A stretch of DNA of 64,000 nucleotides from Streptomyces sp. NBC_00271 (GTDB lineage Bacteria; Actinomycetota; Actinomycetes; Streptomycetales; Streptomycetaceae). The notes under the pieces are model-generated. The model was not told the DNA's origin and ran no database searches. It worked only from the letters and a program-made list of their open reading frames with translations. The position numbers and the translations under genes were made by a program. The DNA lies in NCBI RefSeq assembly GCF_036178845.1, contig NZ_CP108070.1:1116001-1180000 (forward strand). Direction: 5' to 3'. Every line of letters starts with the position of its first letter. Positions within the stretch are counted from its first letter, which is position 1. Positions 34,523 through 43,495 of this stretch are shown here, piece after piece.

Positions 34523-36622
34523 GTGAGACGCAACACGCGCAGACGCCCCATGGGGGCACAGCGTGCAACTTTTGCCGCAGCCGCACTGATACTGGGCGGA
34601 GGAGGGCTCGTAGCGGTCAATGTCTACGCTTCAGCGACCGAGAGCGGCTCGGCCGGTCAGGCGAACCCGAACAACCAGACCTGGGCATCGGGTGCCGCCA
34701 CGATCGACTGTCCGGACGTGGGCAGCAAACTCGCCGAGGTGCCACAGCAGGCGAGGGCGGAGGTCGACAAGGAACTCGCCCTTCTCGACCAGCAGGTCTC
34801 CGAGGCGTACGCACGAATGACCTCGGAGCAGTCGGCCAAGGCGCAGGACGCGGACTTCCTCCAGAACGCGATCCTTGGTCCGCTGAAGGAGAAGCGGGGC
34901 GCGGTCATCGACCGCATCAAGACCGACTTCAAGAACGCGGGCGCCGAAGCCCCGAACTCGATCGACGATCTGGCCACCTGCACCGCGGTCCCCGCGGACC
35001 AGACCCAGAACAACGCCGGTGGTCAGAACGGCGACGGCCAGCAGCAGAACAACAACGGCGGCCAGCAGGGCGGGCAACAGGGCGGCGGCCAGCAGGGCGG
35101 CGGCGCCGGCGCCGTCAGCGGCCCTGTCGCAGCGGACTTCGTGGACATCACGACGCTCCAGCCGAACGTGCCGCAGAAGCCGGGCGGCGGCGACAACGCC
35201 TCGACCGGTACGTTCACCAGTTCGTGCGGTGTGAACGCCAACAAGAAGTTCAACACCGACAACGTGATCGTCGCCCCGGGTGTCACCAACGGCGCCCATC
35301 ACCTGCACGACTACGTCGGCAACCAGTCGAACGACGCGTTCGCCACGAACGACGATCTCGCCAACGCCGAGACCACGTGCCAGAACCAGGGCGACAAGTC
35401 CACGTACTACTGGCCGGTGCTCCGAGTGCAGGACGGTACGCAGGAGTTCGACGCCGACAAGAACGGTGGCGGCCTGGAGGGCAACGTCGGGAAGGTCCTG
35501 CAGGCGAAGCAGGCGCATATCGAGTTCATCGGCAGCCCGCAGAGCAAGGTCGTCGAGATGCCGACGTTCCTGCGCATCATCACGGGCGACGCGAAGGCGT
35601 TCACCAACGGCCCCGCGAACGCCAACGCCCACTGGAGCTGCACCGGCTTCGAGGACAAGGTGCAGCTGACGGACAAGTACCCGATCTGTCCCCAGGGCAG
35701 CAGCGTGGTGCGGTCGTTCGCCTTCCAGAGCTGCTGGGACGGTCAGAACATCGACAGCGCCAACCACCGCACGCACGTCGCCTTCGCCGACGCCAACGGC
35801 AACTGCGCGGGCGGCTTCAAGGCGATCCCGCAGCTGACGATGCGCCTGATCTACGACGTTCCGGCGCCGACCCTCGAGAACGGCCAGGCGAAGAACCCGT
35901 ACGCCGTGGACGGGTTCCCGGAGCAGGTGCACAAGGCGATCACCGACCACGACGACTTCATCAACGTCTTCGACGCATCCCTCATGCGGGAGATGGTGGA
36001 CTGCATCAACGCCGGTCGACAGTGCGGCGACGGTGCTGGTGGAGGGGCCGGCGGCGGTGACGGTGGCAATGACGGTGCTGGTGGCGGCGGTGGCGGTGCC
36101 GGCACGGGTGAGCCGTCGCAGGACGAGCCGTCCCCGAGTCCTGACGCATCGTCCGGCGGCGACGACGCAACAGCCTCCGCAACCCCCACGGACACACAGA
36201 CCACGCAGCCTCCGGCCAATACGCCCGGCACCACCGAACCGACGCGCGGCGGCCAGACCACCGGTGCCGGCACCGGCGACACTGTCGTCGTACCCAAGGC
36301 GGACACGTCGCCCTCGGCCGCGGCGAGCGACACGGCCGCCGCGCCGCAGGGTGGTGCGCCCGAGCACCAGGGCAGCGAAGCGACCCACCGCCCGCAGACG
36401 CCGGCCGCGGGCGCGGACGCCCCGTCCACGCAGGCGACAGCGCAGGAGACGTCGCAGGCAGGTTCGCAGTCCCAGTCGCAGTCGCAGTCGCAGACCGAAC
36501 CGCAGGCGGTCACCGGCGATCTGGCCGACACCGGCACGAACCTCTGGCCGGCAGCGGCCGGAGGGGTTCTCGTGATCGCGGGCCTGGTGCTCCTGCGCCG
36601 CATCCGGCGCGGCTCCGTGTAA
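34523..36622 (+). CDS. DUF1996 protein with LAxTG sortase sorting signal
   Basis: 699 residues; GTG 34523 after TAGGAG. N-terminal signal peptide ([20 protein letters not shown]), a helical region (70-145), a Gln/Gly/Asn-rich linker (about 160-200), then a DUF1996 domain of about 260 residues with a conserved H-H-x-H cluster ([11 protein letters not shown]), [25 protein letters not shown] and [14 protein letters not shown] Gly-rich, then Pro/Ser/Thr-rich stalk leads to LADTG at 667, a hydrophobic helix and a basic tail, the class E sortase signal. The protein should be covalently attached to peptidoglycan. DUF1996 occurs in secreted fungal and actinobacterial proteins, function unproven. Confidence 0.85.
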   Translation: MRRNTRRRPMGAQRATFAAAALILGGGGLVAVNVYASATESGSAGQANPNNQTWASGAATIDCPDVGSKLAEVPQQARAEVDKELALLDQQVSEAYARMTSEQSAKAQDADFLQNAILGPLKEKRGAVIDRIKTDFKNAGAEAPNSIDDLATCTAVPADQTQNNAGGQNGDGQQQNNNGGQQGGQQGGGQQGGGAGAVSGPVAADFVDITTLQPNVPQKPGGGDNASTGTFTSSCGVNANKKFNTDNVIVAPGVTNGAHHLHDYVGNQSNDAFATNDDLANAETTCQNQGDKSTYYWPVLRVQDGTQEFDADKNGGGLEGNVGKVLQAKQAHIEFIGSPQSKVVEMPTFLRIITGDAKAFTNGPANANAHWSCTGFEDKVQLTDKYPICPQGSSVVRSFAFQSCWDGQNIDSANHRTHVAFADANGNCAGGFKAIPQLTMRLIYDVPAPTLENGQAKNPYAVDGFPEQVHKAITDHDDFINVFDASLMREMVDCINAGRQCGDGAGGGAGGGDGGNDGAGGGGGGAGTGEPSQDEPSPSPDASSGGDDATASATPTDTQTTQPPANTPGTTEPTRGGQTTGAGTGDTVVVPKADTSPSAAASDTAAAPQGGAPEHQGSEATHRPQTPAAGADAPSTQATAQETSQAGSQSQSQSQSQTEPQAVTGDLADTGTNLWPAAAGGVLVIAGLVLLRRIRRGSV

Positions 36623-36642
36623 CAACACCCCTGGGCCGCACT

Positions 36643-36689
36643 CACCGCGCCGCCCGTATCCGCACACCGCGGGTACGGGCGGCGCGGTG
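36643..36689. terminator. Strong bidirectional hairpin
   Basis: Perfect 16-bp inverted repeat, arms 36643-36658 and 36674-36689 (CACCGCGCCGCCCGTA and its complement), loop of 15 bases. It lies between the convergent DUF1996 and glycerol kinase genes and should stop transcription from both sides. Confidence 0.8.
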
Positions 36690-36751
36690 TTGCGCCGTTC
36701 CCGGCCACCCACTGACGGGCACTCCGGCGCGCGGTCGACGTCGCCAGGGAA

Positions 36752-38266
36752 TCACCTGGGCCTCGGCGGTCTGATCCACCCCAGCGACCGCTCGACGGCG
36801 CGCTGCCAGTTGTCGTATTCCAGGTCCCGCCGCTCGGGGTCCATGTCCGGCAGCCACTGGGCGGCCCGGTGCCAGTTGCGGCGCAGCACTTCCAGGTCCG
36901 GCCAGTAGCCGGCGGCGAGCCCCGCGGCGTAGGCGGCGCCGAGGGAGACCGTCTCGGCGACCATGGGCCGCACCACGGGCACATCGAGCACATCGGCCAC
37001 GAACTGCATGAGCAGGTTGTCCGCTGTCATGCCGCCGTCCACCTTGAGCTCCTTCAGCGCGACCGAGAAGTCGGCGTTCATGGCGTCGACGACCTCGCGC
37101 GTCTGCCAGCCGGTGGCCTCCAGGACGGCTCGGGCCAGGTGTCCCTTGGTGATGTAGGAGGTGAGACCGACGATGACACCGCGTGCGTCGCTGCGCCAGT
37201 GCGGTGCGAAGAGACCCGAGAACGCGGGGACGATGTAGCAACCGCCGTTGTCCTCGACCGTCCGCGCGAGCGTCTCGATCTCCGGCGCGCTGTTGATCAG
37301 TCCCAGACGGTCACGGAACCACTGGACCAGCGAGCCGGTGACGGCTATCGATCCCTCCAGGGCATAGACCGGGGGCTGGTCCCCGATCTTGTAGGCGACG
37401 GTCGTGAGGAGTCCGTGCCGGGACCGCACGAGATCGGTACCGGTGTTGAGCAGCAGAAAGCTGCCCGTTCCGTACGTGCACTTCGCCTCACCCGGTGTGA
37501 AGCAGGTCTGGCCGAACAGGGCGGCCTGCTGATCACCGAGGGCTGCCGTGATGCGGACACCCGGGAGGACCGAGCGGGCATCCCCGTAGCCCTCGGCCGA
37601 GGACCGGATCTCGGGCAGCATGGGGCGGGGAACCCCGAAAAACTCCAACAGCTCCTCGTCCCAGGTGAGGGCCCGGATGTTCATCAGCATGGTGCGACTG
37701 GCATTGGTGGCGTCGGTGATGTGCAGGCCACCGTCCGCGCCCCCGGTGAGGTTCCAGATCAGCCAGGTCTCCATCGTGCCGAACAGCACCTCGCCGTCCT
37801 TGGCGCGTTGATCCAGTCCGTTCACATGGTCGAACAGCCAGCGGATCCGCGGTGCCGAGAAATAGGTCGAGGGAGGCAGACCGCAACGCTCGAGAAAGAA
37901 CTCGTCCCCGGGCTGGTTTCTCAGGTCCTCGACGAGCGGTGCCGTACGCGTGTCCTGCCAGACGATCGCCCTGCCCAGCGGCGCACCCGTCCGCCGGTCC
38001 CACAGCACCGTCGTCTCGCGCTGATTGGCGATACCGATGGCGGCGACCTCTCCCGCGCCGACACCTGCGTCGGAGAGCGTCTCGGGCATGATGCGCCGCA
38101 GATTGCGCCAGATCTCGACGGCGTCGTGCTCGACCCAGCCGGGCTTGGGGAAGTGCTGCTGATGCTCCCGCTGGACGACCGACACCAGTCGCCCGTGGTG
38201 GTCGAACAGAATGCATCGGGTGGAGTTGGTGCCCTGATCGATGGACATCACATACCGTTCAACCAT
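36752..38266 (-). CDS. glpK: Glycerol kinase
   Basis: 504 residues, the usual length. FGGY-kinase features: [15 protein letters not shown] (phosphate-binding loop), [24 protein letters not shown], the signature region [14 protein letters not shown], and [19 protein letters not shown]. Phosphorylates glycerol to glycerol-3-phosphate in the cytoplasm. An IclR regulator gene lies 42 bases upstream on the same strand, like the gylR arrangement of Streptomyces, but no glycerol facilitator or glycerol-3-phosphate dehydrogenase gene is nearby, so this is a partial glycerol locus or a second glpK. Confidence 0.93.
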   Translation of the reverse strand: MVERYVMSIDQGTNSTRCILFDHHGRLVSVVQREHQQHFPKPGWVEHDAVEIWRNLRRIMPETLSDAGVGAGEVAAIGIANQRETTVLWDRRTGAPLGRAIVWQDTRTAPLVEDLRNQPGDEFFLERCGLPPSTYFSAPRIRWLFDHVNGLDQRAKDGEVLFGTMETWLIWNLTGGADGGLHITDATNASRTMLMNIRALTWDEELLEFFGVPRPMLPEIRSSAEGYGDARSVLPGVRITAALGDQQAALFGQTCFTPGEAKCTYGTGSFLLLNTGTDLVRSRHGLLTTVAYKIGDQPPVYALEGSIAVTGSLVQWFRDRLGLINSAPEIETLARTVEDNGGCYIVPAFSGLFAPHWRSDARGVIVGLTSYITKGHLARAVLEATGWQTREVVDAMNADFSVALKELKVDGGMTADNLLMQFVADVLDVPVVRPMVAETVSLGAAYAAGLAAGYWPDLEVLRRNWHRAAQWLPDMDPERRDLEYDNWQRAVERSLGWIRPPRPR

Positions 38267-38308
38267 GATCCGGTCTGCCTTCCGATGTGTCGAGGAGGCG
38301 GGGTTCTC

Positions 38309-39073
38309 CTAGCGCGCTGCTCCCAGATCCCTGGAGATCGCCCGTGCGGCCTCGCGGAGCAGGGTGATCAGGTTCGGCCGGGGACGGCCGTGGCTGTCGC
38401 AGATCCTCTCGACCGGGCCGGAGAGGCCGACGGCACCCACGACGAGGCCGCCGTGCCCCCGGATCGGCGAGGCGATACCGGCTTCCCCCATGCTCATCTC
38501 CTGGATCTCCGCGGCCCAGCCGACTTCCCGGACCCCGGCGAGCGCCCGGGTGAGCTTCTCCGGTACGACCAGGGTGTGCCGGGTGTAGGCCTCCAGCCCG
38601 GCTTCCGAAGCCGACTCGAGGGACGCGGTCCCGTACGCCAGCAGCACCTTGCCCAGCGAGGAGGCGTGCAGAGGCAGCAGTGAACCCACGTCCAGGGTCT
38701 GGAGGGTGTCGTCCGGCCGGAACACGTGGTGGACAACGAGGACCTGGCCCTCGAAGGGGGTGCCCAGGCGGACCGCTTCCCCACTACGGGCGGCCAGGGC
38801 ATCGGCCCAGTTGATGGAGCGCGATCGCAGCTCATTGATGTCGAGGTAGCTCGTGCCGAGGTGCAGCAGCGCCGCGCCGAGCTGGTACTTTCCCGTCGAC
38901 GCGTCCTGCTCCACGAAATCCACGTGCTGGAGGGTGCGGAGAATGCCGTGCGCCGTGCCCTTCGCCAGCCCGAGCGAGGCCGCCACCTCGCCGAGCCCGA
39001 GTCGACGGGGCCCACCAGCGAGCAGACGCAAAATCGCCGCCGCCCGTTCGATCGACTGGACTGGGCCGGCCAT
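38309..39073 (-). CDS. IclR-family regulator (GylR-like)
   Basis: 254 residues. N-terminal winged helix: SIERAAAILRLLAGGPRRLG, EVAASLGLAKGTAHGILRTL. Effector domain: YLDINELRSRSINWADALA, LLPLHASSLGKVLLAYG, GWAAEIQEMSMGEAGIASPI, VVGAVGLSGP. It precedes glpK on the same strand and is the probable local regulator, possibly sensing glycerol or glycerol-3-phosphate. The 200 bases upstream (39074-39273) form a divergent promoter region shared with the gene at 39274. Confidence 0.87.
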   Translation of the reverse strand: MAGPVQSIERAAAILRLLAGGPRRLGLGEVAASLGLAKGTAHGILRTLQHVDFVEQDASTGKYQLGAALLHLGTSYLDINELRSRSINWADALAARSGEAVRLGTPFEGQVLVVHHVFRPDDTLQTLDVGSLLPLHASSLGKVLLAYGTASLESASEAGLEAYTRHTLVVPEKLTRALAGVREVGWAAEIQEMSMGEAGIASPIRGHGGLVVGAVGLSGPVERICDSHGRPRPNLITLLREAARAISRDLGAAR

Positions 39074-39273
39074 GAGGCGAGCCTAGTACCGCCACGGAGG
39101 GTTCGCTTTACGTGCAGGCCACCACCGGTTCATCACCGGGTGAAGGTGAGCGTTCGGTAATGGCGACCGCCGTTCATTGACCCACCCCACTTCGCTTCCT
39201 ACCGTTCACTGAGGCCCGGCAACGCGCGCTGAGGCTCGGCAACCGGCCGACAGCGCTCACCGGAGGAGAAGAC

Positions 39274-39699
39274 ATGGCGGCACAGCTCAATACGATGCTT
39301 CGGGAGGCGGTCGAACACGTCGGCCCGCTGCCCCACGCCGCCGAGGTCGTCTCGGCCGCACGCCGGCGTGCGAAGGCGGTCCTCGCCGACTGGGACGTGT
39401 CCTGCGAGATCGTCGAGGACTGTCTCCTGGTGGTCTCGGAGCTGCTCACCAACGCGATCGTCCACGCCCTGCCCCCGGCGGAGCTGCGGCTGTCCTGGGT
39501 GCGGGCCGAGGGGCTCAGCACGCTGCGCATCGAGGTCACCGACGCGGGATCCGCGCTTCCTGCCGGCCAGTCACCCCCCGGAATCGATCCGGACGAGCAC
39601 GGCCGGGGCCAGGAGATCGTCCACGCGCTGGCGACTCGGCACGGCATACGTGTCCACTCCGGCGGGATCACCCGGTGGGCCGATCTCGTCGCACCCTGA
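39274..39699 (+). CDS. ATP-binding anti-sigma-type regulator (HATPase_c_2)
   Basis: 141 residues; ATG 39274 after GGAGGAGAAG. Single HATPase domain: VEDCLLVVSELLTNAIVHA (N-box), RIEVTDAGSALP (G1) and HGRGQEIVHALATRHG (G2). Streptomyces encodes many such stand-alone kinases, relatives of RsbW/SpoIIAB, that modulate sigma factors or act with SpoIIE phosphatases such as the one at 28458. No sigma factor or antagonist gene is adjacent. Confidence 0.82.
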   Translation: MAAQLNTMLREAVEHVGPLPHAAEVVSAARRRAKAVLADWDVSCEIVEDCLLVVSELLTNAIVHALPPAELRLSWVRAEGLSTLRIEVTDAGSALPAGQSPPGIDPDEHGRGQEIVHALATRHGIRVHSGGITRWADLVAP

Positions 39700-39759
39700 G
39701 AGCACACCTCTCGCTGACGAGAACACATGCCTCATTCCCTGCCAAGCGAGCTCTGCCTG

Positions 39760-40794
39760 TCAGCCGTGTCGGCGCAGGTCGTGGAAGAAGTCCTCGATGA
39801 CGTGGAGATGCCCGGAGCGGGCCGTCTCGTTGTAGACGTAGGTGCCGACGGCGAGGTCGAGCACACCCAGTCCGAAGGGTGAGAACACCAGGGGTCGGTC
39901 GGTGGGTGGTGTCACTCGGCCGGTCATGACGTCGGCGAGTGTTCCGTGCAGGAAGTCGCGGTTGCCGGTGAGCTGCTCGGCCAGATGGGGTGACGTGTCG
40001 GCCTTGAGGCAGTGGTCGACGTCGTCGACGATGTTCGCCGAGGCGAGGATGATCTCGGGTGCGAGGTCGCGCAGGGACACATGCAGGACCAGGGGGTTGT
40101 GGTCGAACCAGGCCGGGTCGCCGATGTGCGGCTCGCCCGCGATGGTGGCGAAGACGACGAGGTCGCTGGAGCGGATGACTGCCTCGGCACTCTCGTGCAC
40201 GGTGACCTGTCCCGCGGCGTCGCTCTGTAGGACGTGGTCGCGGAAACCGGCGGCGCTGTCGCCGGACAGGTCGTAGACGCCGGTCTCCTCGAAGGACCAT
40301 CCCAGGGCGGTCAGGAAGGTGTGGATGTAGCGGGCGATCAGGCCCGTACCGAAGAACCCGACGCGGGTGGGGCGCAGCCGGTTGCGGGTGAGGTGGTCGG
40401 CCGCCAGCGCCGCCGACGCGGCGGTTCTGGTGGCGCTGATGATGGAGCTTTCCAGGCAGGCGAAGGGGTAGCCGGTGTCGTGGTCGTTGAGGATCAGGAC
40501 GGCGGAGGCCCTGGGGATGCCGGCCTGGACGTTGTCGGGGAAGCTGGAGATCCATTTGATGCCGTCCACCGGCGCCGGTCCGCCGATCGAGGCGGGCAGC
40601 GCGATGATCCGGGCGGTGGGTCGGTCGGGGAAGCGCAGGAAGTAGGACGGGGGGTTGACCGACTCTCCGGCGGCATGCAGGTGATAGGTGGCCTCGACGA
40701 GGTCCACGATCTGCTTCTCCCGGTCCTGAAGGGCGTGCTGGACCTGGGCGCCGGAGATCACTGCGAAGGTCGGCACGAGGTGCGGCTGGGACAT
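39760..40794 (-). CDS. sbnB: 2,3-diaminopropionate biosynthesis protein SbnB
   Basis: 344 residues from ATG 40794-40792, chosen because AGGAG lies seven bases upstream; ATG 40830 is possible but lacks a ribosome binding site. It belongs to the ornithine cyclodeaminase/mu-crystallin fold: ESVNPPSYFLRFPD, GIKWISSFPDNVQAGI, Rossmann motif VGFFGTGLIARYIH, SLRDLAPEIIL and NIVDDVDHCLK. SbnB oxidises N-(1-amino-1-carboxy-2-ethyl)glutamate with NAD to release L-2,3-diaminopropionate and 2-oxoglutarate; SbnA (46633) makes that substrate. Third gene of the minus-strand NRPS operon. Confidence 0.92.
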   Translation of the reverse strand: MSQPHLVPTFAVISGAQVQHALQDREKQIVDLVEATYHLHAAGESVNPPSYFLRFPDRPTARIIALPASIGGPAPVDGIKWISSFPDNVQAGIPRASAVLILNDHDTGYPFACLESSIISATRTAASAALAADHLTRNRLRPTRVGFFGTGLIARYIHTFLTALGWSFEETGVYDLSGDSAAGFRDHVLQSDAAGQVTVHESAEAVIRSSDLVVFATIAGEPHIGDPAWFDHNPLVLHVSLRDLAPEIILASANIVDDVDHCLKADTSPHLAEQLTGNRDFLHGTLADVMTGRVTPPTDRPLVFSPFGLGVLDLAVGTYVYNETARSGHLHVIEDFFHDLRRHG

Positions 40795-40926
40795 GACGGG
40801 CTCCTGTGCGAGGGAACGGACGGTGGTCATACGGCGCTCACCTCGCCGGTCAGCGGCCACCCGGCCGCGGTGTGGGCGATGCAGGGCAGTACTTCGGCGC
40901 CGTGGACGATGTCGGTTCGAAGTCGG

Positions 40927-43461
40927 TCAGGCGGAGGTCGGTGGTGGGGTCGTGTGGCGTTGGGGTCCGTGGTCGACCAGAGCGGCGAGGTCGGTGAGGA
41001 CCGGGTGTGCGGTGACGTCCTTGAGGGACACGGCGCGGTCCAGGGTGATGGCGAGCTTCACCGCCGAGAGGGAGGTGCCGCCGCGGTCGAAGAAGTGGTC
41101 GCGGCGTCCGATCCGTTCTTGCGGGACGCCGAGGACCTTCGCCCAGGCGGCCGCCAGGCGCCGCTCGGTCGGGGTGGCCGGCGGCTGGTGCTCGTCGTCG
41201 GGGGTGGCGGGTTCTTCGGCGAGTGCCGCCAGGGCCTTCTTGTCGATCTTGCTGTTGGCGGTCAGCGGCAGGCTTTCGCGCCAGTGGAAGGCCGACGGGA
41301 CCATGTACTCGGGCAGCGACTCGGCGAGCCGGTCGGTGATCGTCCCGGTGTCCAGGGGCTTCGGGCCGGAGTAGTAGGCGACCAGGTGCTTGCTCCGGTC
41401 GGCGCGTTCGACCGTCACGACCGCGCCGTCGCGGACACCGGGGAGACGGAGCAGGGTGTTCTCGATCTCGCCGATCTCGATCCGGAAGCCGCGGATCTTG
41501 ACCTGGGCGTCGCGGCGGCCGAGGAACTCCAGCTTTCCCGAAGGGTGCCAGCGGCCGTGGTCGCCGCCGAGGTAGAGCCGTGTGCCTTCGCGGTGCGGAT
41601 CGACCAGGTAGGAGGCCCGGGTGAGTTCGGGGTCGTTGATGTATCCGCGGCCGACGCACACCCCGGAGAAGGCGATCACGCCCGGGGCGCCGAGCGGCAC
41701 CGGGGTGAGGTGTTCGTCGACGACGTAGACGCGCACGTTGTTGACCGCGCGGCCGAGCAGGATGCGGTCCGGCGCCCGGTCCATGACCTCGTGGTTGGTG
41801 TCGTCCGAGGTCTCGGTCAGCCCGTAGGCGTTGACCAGCTTGATCCCGGGCTGGACGGCGAACCAACGCTCGGCGAGTTCCTTCTTCAGCGCCTCGCCGG
41901 TGACCGACACGTACCGCAGGTCGGGCAGCGGCCGGGGGCGCTGTTCGAGCTCCGTCAGGACGGCTTCGAGGTAGGAGGGCACGACCTGGAGGACGGTGAC
42001 CTCGCCGTCGGTGAGGGTGTCGAGGAAGCGGGGCACGTCGAGGATGACGTCCTGTGCGACCAGCAGGGTCCGCCCGCCGACCAGCAGGGCGCAGACCAAC
42101 TGCCACAGGGAGATGTCGAAGCACTGGGGCGCGGTCTGGGCGACCACCTGTCCCTCGCCGACCTGGAGGTCGTCGATCTTGGCGTAGAGGTGGTTGAGCA
42201 TCCCCGCGTGCTCGCACATCGCGCCCTTGGGCTCACCGGTGGAGCCGGAGGTGAAGTAGATGTAGGCGAGTTGGTCGGGCGTGACCGGGATGCCGAGATC
42301 ACCGTCGGGGTGGTCTTCCGCGTAGGCCGTGTCGACGAGGAGCCGCTCGGTTCCGGGAAGGGAGTCGAGGGCCTGGTCGAGGGTGGTGGTGCTGCCGGGT
42401 TCGGTCAGCACCAGCGTGCATGCGGCGCGGGAGAGGCTGGCGGCGATGCGTGCGGCCGGGAAGTGCGGCTCGATGGGGAGGTAGGCGCCTCCGGCCTTGA
42501 AGACCGCGATGACGGCGGCCAGCCAGTCCAGATTGCGTTCGGTCACCACCGCGACGACGCCCTCACGGGCGAGGCCGCGGGCCACTAGGGCGCGGGCGAG
42601 CCGGTTGGCCCGGGCGTTGAGTTCCGCGTACGTCCACTGCCGGTCGGCGTGCACAGCGGCGACGGCGTCCGGATGCCTCCGCACCCGGTCCTCGAACAGC
42701 TCGTGCATCCGCGCGTCGGGCAGTTCCCGGTCCGGTCCGGCCAGTTGGTCGAGCTGGAACCGCAATTCCTCGGCGGACAGCAGGCTCTGGTGTGTGTGCT
42801 CGGCATCGGGGTCGGCGGTGATCAGCGCGAGCGCGGTCAGGTGGTAGCCGGCGATACGGGCGGCGCTGTCGGCGTCGAGCGCGTCGGTGCGGTAGCGCAG
42901 CCGCAGTACGAGCCGCCCGTCGTGGTGACGGACGCCCACCCGCAGTGCGGTGCCCTCGGTGAGGGCACCGTCGATCGCGGCGGGATCGAGGACGGTCTCG
43001 GTGAGGTCGAGGACGGTCTCGAACAGCGGCCCGGTCAGGCCCAGTTCACTCTTCAGAACCTCGATGTCCTCGGCCGGGACGTCCTGGTGTGCCGACAGTT
43101 CGGTAGCGACCTGGTGGATGTGGTGCAGCAGCTCGCGCCAGGAGGCGGGTGCGGTGGTGAGCCGGCAGAGGAGCGGGCTGCCGCCCCGGGCGGCGTAGCC
43201 GGTGGTGATCTCCCGCTCTCCGGACAGGGCCGCGAGCACCTTGGCGTGCGCGGTCAGCAGGAGCGAGGGCAGTGGTACCGCCAGCTCCGCCGCCAGTCGG
43301 CACAGCCCGGTCACGGTGTCGTCGGGGACCGGTGTCTCGTACTCCCCCACGCCGGGCACCGGCTTGAGGGTCCAGCGTGGGGCGGGGGTGAAGCCGCCGG
43401 CTGTCAGTACGCCGCGCCAGTATTCGCGGCCGGTCCGACTGGGACTCACATGCGTTGTCAT
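40927..43461 (-). CDS. NRPS: half-condensation, adenylation and carrier (T) domains
   Basis: 844 residues; ATG 43461 after AGGAAAG. Residues 1-230 resemble only the C-terminal half of a condensation domain (REYWRGVL, then LLLTAHAKVLAALSG, then FETVLDLTE) and lack the HHxxxDG active site. Residues 245-745 are an adenylation domain: A3 YIYFTSGSTGEPKGA, A4 CFDISLWQ (pocket residue Asp235 kept, so an alpha-amino acid), A5 NAYGLTETSDDTNHE, A7 YLGGDHGRW, A8 GRRDAQVKIRGFRIE, A10 SKIDKKAL. Residues 760-835 are a carrier domain with Ser in DRGGTSLSA. With SbnA and SbnB beside it, the predicted monomer is 2,3-diaminopropionate. 34 bases downstream of the next protein's gene. Confidence 0.9.
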   Translation of the reverse strand: MTTHVSPSRTGREYWRGVLTAGGFTPAPRWTLKPVPGVGEYETPVPDDTVTGLCRLAAELAVPLPSLLLTAHAKVLAALSGEREITTGYAARGGSPLLCRLTTAPASWRELLHHIHQVATELSAHQDVPAEDIEVLKSELGLTGPLFETVLDLTETVLDPAAIDGALTEGTALRVGVRHHDGRLVLRLRYRTDALDADSAARIAGYHLTALALITADPDAEHTHQSLLSAEELRFQLDQLAGPDRELPDARMHELFEDRVRRHPDAVAAVHADRQWTYAELNARANRLARALVARGLAREGVVAVVTERNLDWLAAVIAVFKAGGAYLPIEPHFPAARIAASLSRAACTLVLTEPGSTTTLDQALDSLPGTERLLVDTAYAEDHPDGDLGIPVTPDQLAYIYFTSGSTGEPKGAMCEHAGMLNHLYAKIDDLQVGEGQVVAQTAPQCFDISLWQLVCALLVGGRTLLVAQDVILDVPRFLDTLTDGEVTVLQVVPSYLEAVLTELEQRPRPLPDLRYVSVTGEALKKELAERWFAVQPGIKLVNAYGLTETSDDTNHEVMDRAPDRILLGRAVNNVRVYVVDEHLTPVPLGAPGVIAFSGVCVGRGYINDPELTRASYLVDPHREGTRLYLGGDHGRWHPSGKLEFLGRRDAQVKIRGFRIEIGEIENTLLRLPGVRDGAVVTVERADRSKHLVAYYSGPKPLDTGTITDRLAESLPEYMVPSAFHWRESLPLTANSKIDKKALAALAEEPATPDDEHQPPATPTERRLAAAWAKVLGVPQERIGRRDHFFDRGGTSLSAVKLAITLDRAVSLKDVTAHPVLTDLAALVDHGPQRHTTPPPTSA

Positions 43462-43495
43462 GGATCTTTCCTCTGCTTGTCGGCGGCGCGCGGTG

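Noticed and set aside
35020..35110. DNA tandem repeat at the Gln/Gly codons
   Set aside because: It is the coding sequence of the low-complexity linker in the sortase substrate, with imperfect periodicity.
34631..36712. A 693-codon minus-strand open frame
   Set aside because: Antisense to the DUF1996 gene; Arg/Val/Gly-biased, crosses the terminator hairpin.
40234..42588. A 784-codon plus-strand open frame across the NRPS operon
   Set aside because: Val/Gly/Asp-rich antisense shadow of sbnB and the NRPS gene.
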